In this document: positions 33,943 through 43,405 of the stretch, piece by piece
Layout of the letters: every line of letters starts with the position of its first letter
Numbering within the stretch: position 1 is the first letter of the stretch
Translations under genes and position numbers: made by a program
The notes under the pieces: generated by a model
The model's input: only the letters and a program-made list of their open reading frames with translations
Database searches by the model: none
Told to the model about the DNA's origin: nothing
Source of the DNA: CAYNXB01 sp964401045
Lineage (GTDB): Bacteria > Pseudomonadota > Alphaproteobacteria > Sphingomonadales > Sphingomonadaceae
Length of the DNA stretch: 64,000 nt
Assembly (NCBI GenBank): GCA_964401045.1
Contig: CAYNXB010000006.1
Location: 7,208-71,207 of the forward strand
Reading direction: 5' to 3'

Positions 33943-36765
33943 CTAGAGCCGGCCGCGGACGCCGAAGAAGAACGTCCGGCCCGAATATTCGTAGAAATCG
34001 GGCACGTTGCGATAAGTGTTGAACCGCTTGGTCTCGGACCCGAGCAGGTTCGAACCTTCGACATAGACCTGGAACTGGTCGGTCAGGTCATACGCCAGGC
34101 TGGCCGAAACTTCGTGGTAGGGGTCTTCCTCTATCGGAAGGTAATCGATCAGGCCGGACTGCGCCGAGGTGTAGTGGGAAGCGTAGTTGTACGAGGCCTG
34201 CGCGTGGATACCGTGGTTCTCGTAGAACACCTTGAAGTTGGCCGAGAACGGGATTGCGCCCGCCAACTTGGTGGTGGTGTCGCCGCTGGTTGCGCGCGAA
34301 TGGTTGTACGTCGCATTCGCCTGCACGCCGAGGCCGTTGTCGAGGAAGTACTGGATGCCCGCCTCGAGGCCGTAGACGTTGGCGGAATCGCCGTTCAGCG
34401 TCTCGACCCTGATGAAGTCGAACGAGGTCGGCTGGCCCGCGGGCTGATCCGATGGCGAAATCGTCACGTCGACCGGCATCGAGGTCACGAAATTCTCGAT
34501 GTGCTTGTAGAACGCCGCGAGGGTTATCGCGAGCCGGTCGGAATCGTAGAATTCGAGCGAGATGTCCGCCTGATCAGCAGTGGTCGGCTTCAGGTTCGGG
34601 TTGCCCGCATCGTAGATGATGAAGGTGCCAGACGACGCCGAGGACGCGTCGCTTGCCGATGACAGCTGGTCGAAGGTGGGCCGGGCGATCGCCTTGGATG
34701 CCGCCAACCGCAGCCGGAGCTGGTCGGTAAAATCGTAGGAGAAGTTGGCCGATGGCAGCCACTTGGTATACTCGCCGCCACCGTTGACCGGATCGGATTC
34801 GTTGAACTGCACGTCGTAATCGGCCTGGTTGCCGGCGCGCTTCACGATGCTCTTGATCGTGGTCGAATAACCGTTCGATGAGACCTTGGTGTTGACCACC
34901 CGCAGGCCCACGTCGCCGCGCCAGTTGCTGCCTTCGAAATTGGCCTGGAGGTAGCCGGCGAAGGTCCGTTCGGTGATGTAGAACGACAGCGGAAGATCCG
35001 GCTGGATCACCTGATCCGAATAGCCGACCGGATAGGGCTCGCCGGTTTCCGGATTGAGCACCGCCGGGTTGTTCTCCGAGCGGGGCAGCGCCGCGAGATA
35101 GGTATCGATGTCGAACACCGCGAAGTTACGCGGGAAATTGCCCTTCTGCTTGAACAGCAGGTTGTCGACCGGGAAGCCGCGGATCACGTCCGCACCGATC
35201 TCGCCGAAGGTAAACGGATAACCGCAGAAGTTGCACTCGGTCGCGAGGTTGTCGATCACCGTGTCGCGCTTCTTGCGGTCGGTCCATGAGCCGCCGGCCG
35301 CGATCGAATGGAGGATGCCGCCGGTCTCCAGTGTGCCGTCGAACCGCGCACCTTGCGTGACGTCCTTAAGGTTGTCGCCGCCGATGCCGATGTAATGCGC
35401 GCGGTAGTCATCGTTGGTCGCTTCGGAGAGCGGACGGCCGCCGGGAATGGTGATGTCGAGGTCCGGCAATCCGCCCTCGCGGGTGGCGAACACCCCACTC
35501 GATTCGGTGATGCCTGCCACGACGAAGCGCTGCTTGCCGCCAGCGTTGCGCGTCGCCTGGCCGCGATAACCGTCGAACGCGAGTTTCAAGGTGTCGGTCG
35601 GGTTCCAGTCGAGATGGCCGCCGATCTGGTAGGTCTTGACCGTGCGCGGCTCATCGGTGGTTAGCACTTCGGCGACGAGATCATTGATCGTAAAGTTGGT
35701 GACGACGTTGTTCTCATCCACTCGCACGGTCGACGGGTCCCACTTGATCGGGGAGTCGAGATCGTTGCGCGGGCTTAGGAAGTTCGACTGGCGGTAGTTG
35801 TGCTCGATGTCCTTGTAGTGGCTGTAGAGTCCATCGATGGTCAGCGTCATCCGGTCGGACGGCTTCCACTGCAGCGCGCTCGACACGCCCAGCCGGGTGC
35901 GTTTGCCGAGCACGATGCCGTTCGAATAGAAGTCTGGCCAGATGTATTCCTCTCCGTCGTCGTCGATCTGGCCGTTGCGGTTGAAGTCGAACTGCTGGCC
36001 GACTTCGGTGTCGCTGGTGGGGGAATATTCGCCCAGGTTGTCCGTCCGCAGCTTGTATTGCGAGTAGGTCGCCGAGACGAGGAAACCGAGCGTGTCGTCG
36101 GCGAAAGTGTCGCTGAACACGCCCGAAGCCTTGTAGCCGAACTTCTTCGACAAGTCGTTGTACTGGCCTTCGACCGAGCCCGAGAAATGCATGCCGGACT
36201 GGTCGAACGGGCGCGCCGTGCGCAAGTCCACGTTGCCGCCGATGCTGCCCTCGAGCGAGGACGCCTGCACCGCTTTGGCGACTTCCGCGCCCGAGATCAT
36301 TTCCGAGGGCAGCACGTCGAACGCGAAGGCGCGGTCGGTGGAATCGGTCGGCAGGATGCGGCCGTTGAGCGTGGTGATGGCGAATTCCTCGCCCAGGCCG
36401 CGGATGGTAATGTTTCGACCCTCGCCGCGTCCGTCGCGGCCGACTGTCACGCCCGGGATGTTGCCGAGCGCTTCGGCGACGTTGCGGTCGGGGAACTTGC
36501 CGAGTTCCTCGGCGGAGATCGCGTCGACGATCGTGCCCGAATTGCGCTTGGCCTCGATCGAGCGCAGCAAGCTGCCGCGCACGCCGCGCACCACGATCTC
36601 GTTACCCGGCGTCGCGCCATTGGCACCGGCCTGGTCGGTGGCGGCGTCCACCGTATCGGGCGCCTGGGCGCCGCTGTCCTGGGCGCAAGCAGAGCCGGCG
36701 CCGAGCAGCGCAGCGGCGCTCGCGCTAGCCAGAAACAGATATCGCATCGTTCCGAGAAACCTCAT
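33943..36765 (-). CDS. TonB-dependent receptor (amino-sugar locus)
   Basis: This 940-residue outer-membrane transporter has a signal peptide ending ACAQ, then a plug starting EIVVRGVRGSLLRSIEAKRNS with ELGKFPDRNVAEALGNIPGVTV and NITIRGLGEEFAITTLNGR. The barrel ends with TFFFGVRGRL. I choose ATG 36765 (AAAGGGG nine bases upstream) rather than the GTG ten codons earlier. The gene diverges from a DeoR-type regulator and carries a candidate AgaR-like operator in its upstream region. Together with the downstream Tat hydrolase it probably imports an N-acetylgalactosamine-containing glycan; that ligand is inference. Confidence 0.93.
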   Translation of the reverse strand: MRFLGTMRYLFLASASAAALLGAGSACAQDSGAQAPDTVDAATDQAGANGATPGNEIVVRGVRGSLLRSIEAKRNSGTIVDAISAEELGKFPDRNVAEALGNIPGVTVGRDGRGEGRNITIRGLGEEFAITTLNGRILPTDSTDRAFAFDVLPSEMISGAEVAKAVQASSLEGSIGGNVDLRTARPFDQSGMHFSGSVEGQYNDLSKKFGYKASGVFSDTFADDTLGFLVSATYSQYKLRTDNLGEYSPTSDTEVGQQFDFNRNGQIDDDGEEYIWPDFYSNGIVLGKRTRLGVSSALQWKPSDRMTLTIDGLYSHYKDIEHNYRQSNFLSPRNDLDSPIKWDPSTVRVDENNVVTNFTINDLVAEVLTTDEPRTVKTYQIGGHLDWNPTDTLKLAFDGYRGQATRNAGGKQRFVVAGITESSGVFATREGGLPDLDITIPGGRPLSEATNDDYRAHYIGIGGDNLKDVTQGARFDGTLETGGILHSIAAGGSWTDRKKRDTVIDNLATECNFCGYPFTFGEIGADVIRGFPVDNLLFKQKGNFPRNFAVFDIDTYLAALPRSENNPAVLNPETGEPYPVGYSDQVIQPDLPLSFYITERTFAGYLQANFEGSNWRGDVGLRVVNTKVSSNGYSTTIKSIVKRAGNQADYDVQFNESDPVNGGGEYTKWLPSANFSYDFTDQLRLRLAASKAIARPTFDQLSSASDASSASSGTFIIYDAGNPNLKPTTADQADISLEFYDSDRLAITLAAFYKHIENFVTSMPVDVTISPSDQPAGQPTSFDFIRVETLNGDSANVYGLEAGIQYFLDNGLGVQANATYNHSRATSGDTTTKLAGAIPFSANFKVFYENHGIHAQASYNYASHYTSAQSGLIDYLPIEEDPYHEVSASLAYDLTDQFQVYVEGSNLLGSETKRFNTYRNVPDFYEYSGRTFFFGVRGRL

Positions 36766-36867
36766 TGCCTGAACCCCTTTAGTAGGATCGTTCACCCGCG
36801 CCGCGCCCGATCTTTCGGTTTGCAGCCATCTTGTCGCTTAATTGCTATCTCCAACGACTTTCCTGTG

Positions 36868-36888
36868 TCAAATCGAAATTTAACGAAA
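36868..36888. promoter_or_regulatory. Candidate AgaR-type operator in the TonB receptor/deoR divergent region
   Basis: Read on the minus strand the segment begins TTTCGTTAAATTTCG and so has two TTTCG repeats ten bases apart. It matches about 17 of 21 positions of the T-rich AgaR repeat motif as I remember it. It is 53 bp upstream of the regulator start and about 100 bp upstream of the receptor start. Confidence 0.4.
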
Positions 36889-36940
36889 CTTGCGGTCCCG
36901 ATTGATTGCGGTTGGCGGGGTTGATAGGGAGTTTCAAAGG

Positions 36941-37738
36941 GTGAGGAAGGGTTCAGCGTTGCGTCCGACACGAGATACCAGCGAAAGGCGCCAGCAGATC
37001 AGCGCCATGGTGCGCGAGCGCGGCAGCGTGCAGGTCGCGCCGCTGGCAGAGCAGTTCGGCGTGTCGATGCAGACAATCCGCAAGGACCTGCACTTCCTCG
37101 GCCAGCGCGGCGTGACCGAGCGATCCTACGGCGGGGCGATCCTGGCGGACGCAATCAACGTCATCAGCGAGCCGCGGCTCGACGCCAAGCGGGCGATTCA
37201 CACCGACGAGAAAGTCCGCATCGGCCGGCTGGCCGCGGCGATGGTGGCGCCGGGGCAGTCGATCGTGCTCGATTCGGGCACCACTACGCTCCAGATTGCG
37301 CAGCACCTGCCCGACGATGACAGCATCACCGTCCTCACGAACGACTTCGATGTGCTCTCGGAACTGAGCAAGAGGAGCCGCATCAAGATCGTCATGCTCG
37401 GCGGGGCACTGCGGCGGCAGAACATGGCGTTCTACGGCGCGCAGACGATGAGTGCGCTGAGCGATCTTCACGTCGACAAGCTGTTCCTCGGGGTCGACGG
37501 CTTCGACGTGGAGCGCGGCATCACCACTCATTATGAGCCGGAGGCGATGCTCAACCGCGCGATGGTTCAGGCGGCCCGGCAGGTGATCGCGGTGACCGAC
37601 GCTTCGAAGTTCGGGAAGGTGTGCCTTCACCGCATCATCAGCGTCAGCGAGATTACCGATCTTGTGACCAACGACGATCCGCCGGAAGACATTCGCGCCG
37701 CCGGGGACCGGCTGGGGTTCAAGATTCACCGGGCCTAA
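36941..37738 (+). CDS. DeoR/GlpR-family regulator (AgaR-like)
   Basis: This 265-residue repressor has an N-terminal DeoR helix-turn-helix (RRQQISAMVRERGSVQVAPL, then FGVSMQTIRKDLHFLGQRG) and a C-terminal sugar-phosphate sensor related to phosphosugar isomerases (VLDSGTTTLQIAQHL, LTNDFDVLSEL, FLGVDGFDVERGITTH). Start is uncertain: GTG 36941 is used here; a TTG at 36959 has a better-spaced GAGGAAGGG. Its location beside AgaZ, AgaS and a sugar kinase and the nearby TTTCG-repeat operators suggest it is the regulator of the amino-sugar genes, sensing a tagatose or galactosamine phosphate. Confidence 0.88.
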   Translation: MRKGSALRPTRDTSERRQQISAMVRERGSVQVAPLAEQFGVSMQTIRKDLHFLGQRGVTERSYGGAILADAINVISEPRLDAKRAIHTDEKVRIGRLAAAMVAPGQSIVLDSGTTTLQIAQHLPDDDSITVLTNDFDVLSELSKRSRIKIVMLGGALRRQNMAFYGAQTMSALSDLHVDKLFLGVDGFDVERGITTHYEPEAMLNRAMVQAARQVIAVTDASKFGKVCLHRIISVSEITDLVTNDDPPEDIRAAGDRLGFKIHRA

Positions 37739-37759
37739 CCGCTGGCACTCACCGGGCGC

Positions 37760-38875
37760 TCACCCTTCGTGCAGGAACTTGCGGTGGGCGTTGTTGTGGT
37801 AGATCTTGTCGATCACCGATCTGGGTAGGGCGAGGCCCTTCACATCGGCCTTGATGGCATCGATGCGCTGGGGGAGCGGCGTCGCCAGATAACGCCAGTC
37901 GGACCGCCAGGTATCGTCCGCCTCCTTGGCGAAATCGTCACCGGTGGAGGGCGGATTTTGCGCCCGCGCGTCCGGATCGGGTGGGTTGTGAGTCAGGTCG
38001 GTGCCGTAGATCAGCCGGTCCTGGTATTTGATGATGAAGTTGCGCACCCGGTCGTAATTCTGGTTCGACTGGTTCTGCAACTCGCTCATCCGCGCGGCCA
38101 TGTCGACTGAGGCATTGGGGAAGCGGTCGAGGAATTCAGCGACGCGATCGACGTTCCATTCGAGGCTGGCGAGGTGCGCGCCGACGAACGACAGCTTCGG
38201 ATGGAACGCCACGAAGCGGTCACGCGCGGCCATCAGCATCTCATAGCTCGGCTCCTCCGGGTGGAGGTACATGTAGTACTCGGGATGCTCCTTGAAGTAG
38301 CTGGTGTCGTTGTCCGTCGTCATCTGGTCGAGCGGCAGCCAGCAGTTGCGCGGTTCCCCCTGGTGCGCGATCAGCGGGACGCCGGCTTGCCGGATGTGCT
38401 CCATCACCGGATCGAAGCGCGGATCATCGAGAAACACGCGGTTTCCCTGCGCATCCTTCTCCACCATGCCGATGTTCTTCCACACCTTCACCGCGATCGC
38501 CCCGTTGGCGAACGCATCGTCGAGCGTGCGAATCGCCTGATCGGCCCAGCCCGGCGTACCGAAGCCCTTCATCGTGAATGCAGTGGCATAGTGGAACAGC
38601 TGGGGATCGGCCTGGCGCAGCTTGCGCGCGACCGCGGCCTGGCGCTCCAGCGGCGGGAAATCGGGGTAATCGACGTTGATCGACAGCAGTTCGAACCCGT
38701 CCTTGCGCGCGATGTCGAGAAACGCCGTGCTGTCGACGTTGGCGTGGACGTGGGAATCGAACTTCGGGACTTTGGCGAAGTCGGCTTCCGAATAGGTGTC
38801 CGAGGCCGTCGCCGCGAGAGACGGCGCGGCCGTCGCCGCCAGCAACAGCGCGCAGATAGTCCAACGAGCTCGCAT
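37760..38875 (-). CDS. Exported amidohydrolase-family (PF04909-type) hydrolase
   Basis: This 371-residue metal-dependent hydrolase has a Sec signal (ICALLLAATAAPSLAA). The mature protein opens with the metal motif HVHAN (His42, His44). Further ligand candidates are PLIAHQGEP, FVGAHLASLEWN and IYGTDLTHNPPD. The family includes decarboxylases, lactonases and amidases, so the reaction is open. It is not the NagA/AgaA deacetylase fold type. Start ATG 38875 has an excellent AAAGGAGAAGGGG. It diverges from the GH36 gene across a 134-bp region with T-rich repeats and presumably acts in the periplasm on the same glycan or on its substituents. Confidence 0.8.
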   Translation of the reverse strand: MRARWTICALLLAATAAPSLAATASDTYSEADFAKVPKFDSHVHANVDSTAFLDIARKDGFELLSINVDYPDFPPLERQAAVARKLRQADPQLFHYATAFTMKGFGTPGWADQAIRTLDDAFANGAIAVKVWKNIGMVEKDAQGNRVFLDDPRFDPVMEHIRQAGVPLIAHQGEPRNCWLPLDQMTTDNDTSYFKEHPEYYMYLHPEEPSYEMLMAARDRFVAFHPKLSFVGAHLASLEWNVDRVAEFLDRFPNASVDMAARMSELQNQSNQNYDRVRNFIIKYQDRLIYGTDLTHNPPDPDARAQNPPSTGDDFAKEADDTWRSDWRYLATPLPQRIDAIKADVKGLALPRSVIDKIYHNNAHRKFLHEG

Positions 38876-38919
38876 CCCCTTCTCCTTTCGCACGAAAACG
38901 AAATAAATCGCGCACCATA

Positions 38920-38940
38920 TTTTGTTTCGATTTGCGTTAA
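38920..38940. promoter_or_regulatory. Candidate AgaR-type operator before the GH36 gene
   Basis: TTTTGTTTCGATTTGCG-type T-rich repeat, about 16 of 21 positions of the AgaR-like motif, 69 bp upstream of GH36 and 44 bp upstream of the divergent amidohydrolase. A second, inverted TTTCG pair lies at 38893-38904. Confidence 0.35.
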
Positions 38941-39009
38941 GCGCGCTTTCTGTGCAAGTTATTTTGCCAGAGCCCGCGCGCTGCGGAGCTCGGCAGCAGG
39001 AGCGCCGGA

Positions 39010-41106
39010 ATGCCCAGTCCCGCCCTTTCGCGCCGGCAGGCGGTGGCCGCATTGATGGGCGGCAGCTCGATGCTGGCCGCGACCGCGATATTCCCGACCC
39101 GCGCCTTCGCGGCGACGGCGCCACTCGCCACGCTGACCGACGGCACGCTCGGAATCGAGTTCGACGGATCGATGTTTTCGCGTGTTTCCCGCGCCGCCAA
39201 GGCGCTCACCGCGATGGCGCCGACAGATGCGCTCTATCTGGCCGGCGGAACAACCGTCGACCGGTTCGTGCTGCTCGACCGCAAGAGCGAGAAATTGTCC
39301 GATATCCACGGATCGGGCACCCGCCACACTCTGCAAGGCGCATCGGGCGAGCAGCTCGAGAAGACCGTCTCGGTGTCGTTCCACGACCGCTATCCGGGTG
39401 TCGCCCTGATCGACACACGCTACCGCAATGCCGGCAAGCGGCCCATTGCCGTCGCCGGTTGGCGCGCCTCGTCGTACACCTTGCTCACCGATCCCAAGGG
39501 GGCATGGACCTATTCGGGCGCATCGCACCCGGATCGGCGCGACTGGATCCAGCCGGTCACACCCGGCTTTGACCAGCGCAACTTCATGGGAATGAACGCG
39601 TCGGACTACGGCGGCGGAACGCCCGTAGCGTCGGTGTGGCGGCCCGATGCCGGCCTCGCGGTGGGCCATGTGGAAACCGTGCCGCGGCTCGTCTCGGTGC
39701 CGGTGTCTCACCAGCTCGAAGGCGCGCACGTCGGCATGGAGTCGCGCGACGCCGTGCTGCTCCGGCCGGGCGAGTCCTTCGATTTGCCGCGCGTGTTCGT
39801 GATGGCGCACACAGGCGATCACTTCCGTCCGCTCGAAGCCTATCGGAAGATCATGGCGGAGCGCGGCCTCGCCGCCCCGCGAGTGCCTGACGCGAGCTAC
39901 GAGCCGATCTGGTGCGCCTGGGGCTACGAGCGCAACTTCACCGCCGAACAGATCTACGGCACCTTGCCCAAGGCCAAGGCGGTCGGCCTCGATTGGGCAG
40001 TGCTCGACGATGGCTGGCAAACGTCCGAAGGCGACTGGAAGGTCGACCGGACCAAGTTCCCGCGCGGGGGGGCCGACCTCAAGGCCTTCGCCGACACGGT
40101 CAAGGCGGCCGGCATGCGTCCGCGCCTGTGGTACGCGCCGCTCGCCGCCGATCCGGGCACCGATCTGCTGCGCGATCACTCCGACATGCTGCTGCTCGAC
40201 CGCGATGGGCAGGCCCAGAACGTCAGCTGGTGGGACGCGTTCACCCTATGCCCTGCCTATGAGCCGGTGGTCGAATACTTCCGCGGGCAGGTGCGCACGA
40301 TCATCGGCGAATGGGGCTTCGAGGGAATCAAGTTCGACGGTCAACACCTCAACGGCGTCGCGCCGTGCCACAATCCTGCGCACAACCACGCGCGGCCGGA
40401 GGAATCGTTCGAGAAGCTGCAGGATTTCTGGAAGGCGATGCACGACACCGCCATCGCCATCAATCCAGAGGCGGTGATCGAAATCTGCCCGTGCGGCGAT
40501 GCCTTTGCGTTCCACAACATCCCGGCGATGAACCACACGCCGGCGTCCGATCCCGAATCCTCGTGGCAGGTGCGGCTCAAGGGCAAGACCTTCAAGGCGC
40601 TGATGGGCCCTTCGGCGCCGTATGCCGGCGACCATGTCGAGCTGAGCGACGGGGGCAACGATTTCGCCTCCAGCTACGGCGTCGGCGCGGTTCTCTCGAC
40701 CAAGTTCACATGGCCCAGGGACACCGATCGCCCAATCGACCGACTGCCGCCCGGGGGCTTCCTGCTGACACCGGAGAAGGAGCAGGTCTGGCGCCAGTGG
40801 ATCGCGCTCTACCGCAAGAACATGCTCCCCAAGGGCACCTATCGCGGCGAGCTCTACGACATCGGCTTCGACAAGCCCGAAGCGCACGCGGTCGAGGCCG
40901 GCGGAGCGATGCATTACGCGTTCTTCGCCGACAAATGGGACGGGCCGATCGACCTGCGCGGGCTCGGCAAGGGCCGCTATCGCCTGACCGATCCGATCAG
41001 CGGTCGCTCGCTCGGCACGGCGACGGCCGCCGCGAACAAAGTGACGGTCGCATTCGAACATTCGCTGATCGTCGAAGCCACCCCGATCACAGGAGATGCC
41101 GCATGA
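39010..41106 (+). CDS. Exported GH36-like alpha-galactosidase / alpha-N-acetylgalactosaminidase
   Basis: This 698-residue protein has a Tat-like leader (LSRRQAVAALMGGSSMLAAT). An N-terminal beta-supersandwich is followed by the clan GH-D barrel: IWCAWGYERNFT, VLDDGWQTSEGDW, then the nucleophile Asp443 in GIKFDGQHLNG and a candidate acid/base Asp514 in HTPASDPESSW. ICPCGD is also typical. GH36 contains both alpha-galactosidases and alpha-N-acetylgalactosaminidases. The downstream AgaZ/AgaS/kinase genes favour release of GalNAc, but the sequence alone does not separate the two. Its stop overlaps the permease start by 4 bp. A T-rich operator candidate precedes it. Confidence 0.82.
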   Translation: MPSPALSRRQAVAALMGGSSMLAATAIFPTRAFAATAPLATLTDGTLGIEFDGSMFSRVSRAAKALTAMAPTDALYLAGGTTVDRFVLLDRKSEKLSDIHGSGTRHTLQGASGEQLEKTVSVSFHDRYPGVALIDTRYRNAGKRPIAVAGWRASSYTLLTDPKGAWTYSGASHPDRRDWIQPVTPGFDQRNFMGMNASDYGGGTPVASVWRPDAGLAVGHVETVPRLVSVPVSHQLEGAHVGMESRDAVLLRPGESFDLPRVFVMAHTGDHFRPLEAYRKIMAERGLAAPRVPDASYEPIWCAWGYERNFTAEQIYGTLPKAKAVGLDWAVLDDGWQTSEGDWKVDRTKFPRGGADLKAFADTVKAAGMRPRLWYAPLAADPGTDLLRDHSDMLLLDRDGQAQNVSWWDAFTLCPAYEPVVEYFRGQVRTIIGEWGFEGIKFDGQHLNGVAPCHNPAHNHARPEESFEKLQDFWKAMHDTAIAINPEAVIEICPCGDAFAFHNIPAMNHTPASDPESSWQVRLKGKTFKALMGPSAPYAGDHVELSDGGNDFASSYGVGAVLSTKFTWPRDTDRPIDRLPPGGFLLTPEKEQVWRQWIALYRKNMLPKGTYRGELYDIGFDKPEAHAVEAGGAMHYAFFADKWDGPIDLRGLGKGRYRLTDPISGRSLGTATAAANKVTVAFEHSLIVEATPITGDAA

Positions 41107-42050
41107 CCGTTGCGCCCGCCGCCCACCGGGCGTGGCTGATCTATGCCGTCACCACCGTGGTGCTGTGGGGTTTCTGGGGCGCGTTCTCGAGCGTCTCGCC
41201 GGAGCGCGGATTTCCCGAGACGCTGGTCTATTGCGTGTGGGCGCTGACGATGATCCCGCCGGCACTGATCGTGCTCGCGCAGGCCAGGTGGCGGGTGGAT
41301 TTCTCGGCGCGCGCGATCCTCTATGGCCTGGCGATTGGACTGCTCGGCGCTGGCGGCCAGCTGGTCCTGTTCTACACCGTGGTGCGCGGCCCCGCGTACC
41401 TGATCTTCCCGATCATCTCGCTATCCCCGGTGGTGACGATCGCGATGTCGTTCTTCCTGCTGGGGGAGCGGACCGGCAAGCTCGGCGTCGCGGGCATCGT
41501 GCTCGCGCTGCTGGCGCTGCCGACGTTCGACTTCGTGCCGCAGGCCGGCGATCCGGTGCAGGGATCGACGTGGTTCGTGCTCGCCCTGATCGTCATGGTC
41601 TGCTGGGGGGTGCAGGCGTACTTCATGAAGGCCGCAAACAACGTCATGACCGGGGAGAGCATCTTCTTCTACATGACGCTCACCGGCCTGCTGCTCGCCC
41701 CGGTGGCCTATGCGATGACCGATTTCTCCAGGCCGATAAACTGGGGCGCGGACGGGCCGCTGCTCGCCGCGGGCATCCAGGTGCTCAACGCGATCGGCGC
41801 GCTCACGCTGGTGTTCGCGTTCCGCTACGGCAAGGCGATCGTGGTCGCGCCGCTCAGCAACGCAGGGGCGCCGCTGGTCACGGCGGTGATCTCGCTGATC
41901 GTGGCCGGGGTTGTCCCCGGCGAGCTCAAGTTGATCGGCCTGGCACTGGCGCTCGTCGCAGCGGTGTTGCTGGCGATCGAGCCGGACACGGCCGACGCGG
42001 CGAAGGAAGAAGAAGCCGAAGCGGAGTCGCCGCTTTCCAGTCTCGGGTAA
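41103..42050 (+). CDS. DMT/EamA-type 10-TM permease (candidate amino-sugar importer)
   Basis: This 315-residue integral membrane protein has about ten hydrophobic segments in two EamA-like repeats, starting AWLIYAVTTVVLWGFWGAF and including GPAYLIFPIISLSPVVTIAMS with the conserved Pro and GERTG loop. The second repeat includes LTLVFAFRYGKAIVVAPLSNAGAP. It falls in the drug/metabolite transporter superfamily, near the glucose/rhamnose porter type. Translational coupling to the GH36 gene (ATGA) argues that it carries the released monosaccharide across the inner membrane. The acidic tail (KEEEAEAES) is unusual and probably cytoplasmic. Confidence 0.78.
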   Translation: MTVAPAAHRAWLIYAVTTVVLWGFWGAFSSVSPERGFPETLVYCVWALTMIPPALIVLAQARWRVDFSARAILYGLAIGLLGAGGQLVLFYTVVRGPAYLIFPIISLSPVVTIAMSFFLLGERTGKLGVAGIVLALLALPTFDFVPQAGDPVQGSTWFVLALIVMVCWGVQAYFMKAANNVMTGESIFFYMTLTGLLLAPVAYAMTDFSRPINWGADGPLLAAGIQVLNAIGALTLVFAFRYGKAIVVAPLSNAGAPLVTAVISLIVAGVVPGELKLIGLALALVAAVLLAIEPDTADAAKEEEAEAESPLSSLG

Positions 42051-42071
42051 TTTCGTTTCGTTTCTTTTTGT
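42051..42071. promoter_or_regulatory. AgaR-like operator (TTTCGTTTCGTTTC repeat)
   Basis: Three TTTC repeats spaced five bases apart and a T-rich tail ending TTTTTGT, starting right after the permease stop and 50 bp before the agaZ start. It fits all 21 core positions of the enterobacterial AgaR consensus as I remember it (TTTCRTTTYRTTTYNYTTKKT). This is the strongest of three candidate sites around this locus. Confidence 0.55.
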
Positions 42072-42121
42072 AGTGTTTGTCGCGCCGCCTCATATAATGG
42101 TGGGCAAGAAAGAAGATCGTC

Positions 42122-43405
42122 ATGCACGCCATCCGCTCGCTGATCGACCGTCACAAATCGGGGGAAACGGTCGGCATCGCGTCGATCTGCTCCGCCCATC
42201 CGCTCGTCGTGGAAGCGGCGTTCGTCCACGCGCTGCGCCGCCGCTCGTCGCACGTGCTGATCGAGGCAACCTCGAACCAGGTGAACCAGGACGGCGGTTA
42301 TACCGGCATGGACCCGGCGGCGTTCCGCACCTTTGTTGAAGCCATTGCCAGGCGCGCGGGATTTCCCGTCGAGAACATCATCCTCGGTGGCGACCATCTC
42401 GGCCCCAACGCCTGGACCGCCCTTCCCGCGCGGGACGCGATAGCGAAGGCCGAGGTGATGGTCGGCGCCTACGTCCGCGCCGGTTTTCGCAAGATCCATC
42501 TCGACTGCTCGATGAGTTGCGCGGACGACCCCGTGCCACTGCAGGAGCAGGTGATCGCGGAGCGTGCGGCACAGCTGTGCCGCGCGGCGGAGAATGCCTT
42601 CGGGGGCACGCCCGGGGATGCCCCGGTCTATGTCATCGGCACCGAGGTGCCGGTGCCCGGCGGCGCGGCGGAGGACCTGGAGGAGCTGGCCGTCACCACA
42701 CCCGACGCCGCGTTGGCGACGCTCGACATGCACCGCGCCCTGTTCGCCCAGCAGGGCTTGGGAGATGCGTGGGACCGGGTAATCGCCACCGTGGTGCAGC
42801 CGGGCGTCGAGTTCGACCACGACAAGGTTGTCGACTATCGGCCCAAAAAGGCCCGCGCGCTGAGCGCCGCGATCGAGCCGGTCGAGCACATCGTGTTCGA
42901 AGCCCATTCGACCGACTACCAGACGCCGGAAAACCTCGCCGCACTGGTGCGCGATCACTTCGCGATCCTCAAGGTCGGCCCCGGCCTCACCTTCGCGCTG
43001 CGCGAAGCGCTGTGGGGCCTCGACGCGATCGAACGCGAATGGATCGCCGCGCCCGGACGGGCGAACCTGCGCGAAGTAGCCGTCTCACGCATGCGCGGCG
43101 ATCCGGCCCACTGGCGCAAGTACTACCACGAGACCGGACATGCGCTTGATCTGCAGCTCGAATACAGCCTCAGCGACCGCATTCGCTATTACTGGCCGGA
43201 CACCGTGATCGCCGCGGCGCAGGACAAGCTGTTTGCCAACCTGCGCGCGTCGCCGCCGCCGATCGCGCTGGTCAGCCAGCACTTGCCGATCGCCTTCGCT
43301 GCCGCGCGGAGTGGGGGCAATGACTTCGATCCGGCCGCGCTCGTCATCGCCCATCTCGGCGCCACGCTAGATGCCTACCACGGAGCCTGTCATCCGAATG
43401 CCTGA
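42122..43405 (+). CDS. agaZ: GatZ/KbaZ/AgaZ family protein (tagatose-6-phosphate kinase or aldolase subunit)
   Basis: This 427-residue cytoplasmic protein of the GatZ/KbaZ family has signatures GIASICSAHPLVVEAAF, LIEATSNQVNQDGGYTGM, ILGGDHLGPNAW, KIHLDCSMSCADDP and YVIGTEVPVPGGA. Enterobacterial members stabilise the catalytic GatY/KbaY tagatose-bisphosphate aldolase. AgaZ homologues in other proteobacteria have been proposed to be tagatose-6-phosphate kinases. No GatY/KbaY gene is seen here, so which role applies is open. It is first in an operon with AgaS (overlap 8 bp) and the kinase, downstream of an AgaR-like operator. Confidence 0.88.
   Translation: MHAIRSLIDRHKSGETVGIASICSAHPLVVEAAFVHALRRRSSHVLIEATSNQVNQDGGYTGMDPAAFRTFVEAIARRAGFPVENIILGGDHLGPNAWTALPARDAIAKAEVMVGAYVRAGFRKIHLDCSMSCADDPVPLQEQVIAERAAQLCRAAENAFGGTPGDAPVYVIGTEVPVPGGAAEDLEELAVTTPDAALATLDMHRALFAQQGLGDAWDRVIATVVQPGVEFDHDKVVDYRPKKARALSAAIEPVEHIVFEAHSTDYQTPENLAALVRDHFAILKVGPGLTFALREALWGLDAIEREWIAAPGRANLREVAVSRMRGDPAHWRKYYHETGHALDLQLEYSLSDRIRYYWPDTVIAAAQDKLFANLRASPPPIALVSQHLPIAFAAARSGGNDFDPAALVIAHLGATLDAYHGACHPNA

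Noticed and set aside
37760..38875. Amidohydrolase as the missing GalNAc-6-phosphate deacetylase
   Set aside because: It is exported and of the PF04909 type, whereas the deacetylase acts in the cytoplasm on a phosphorylated sugar and has a different sequence pattern.
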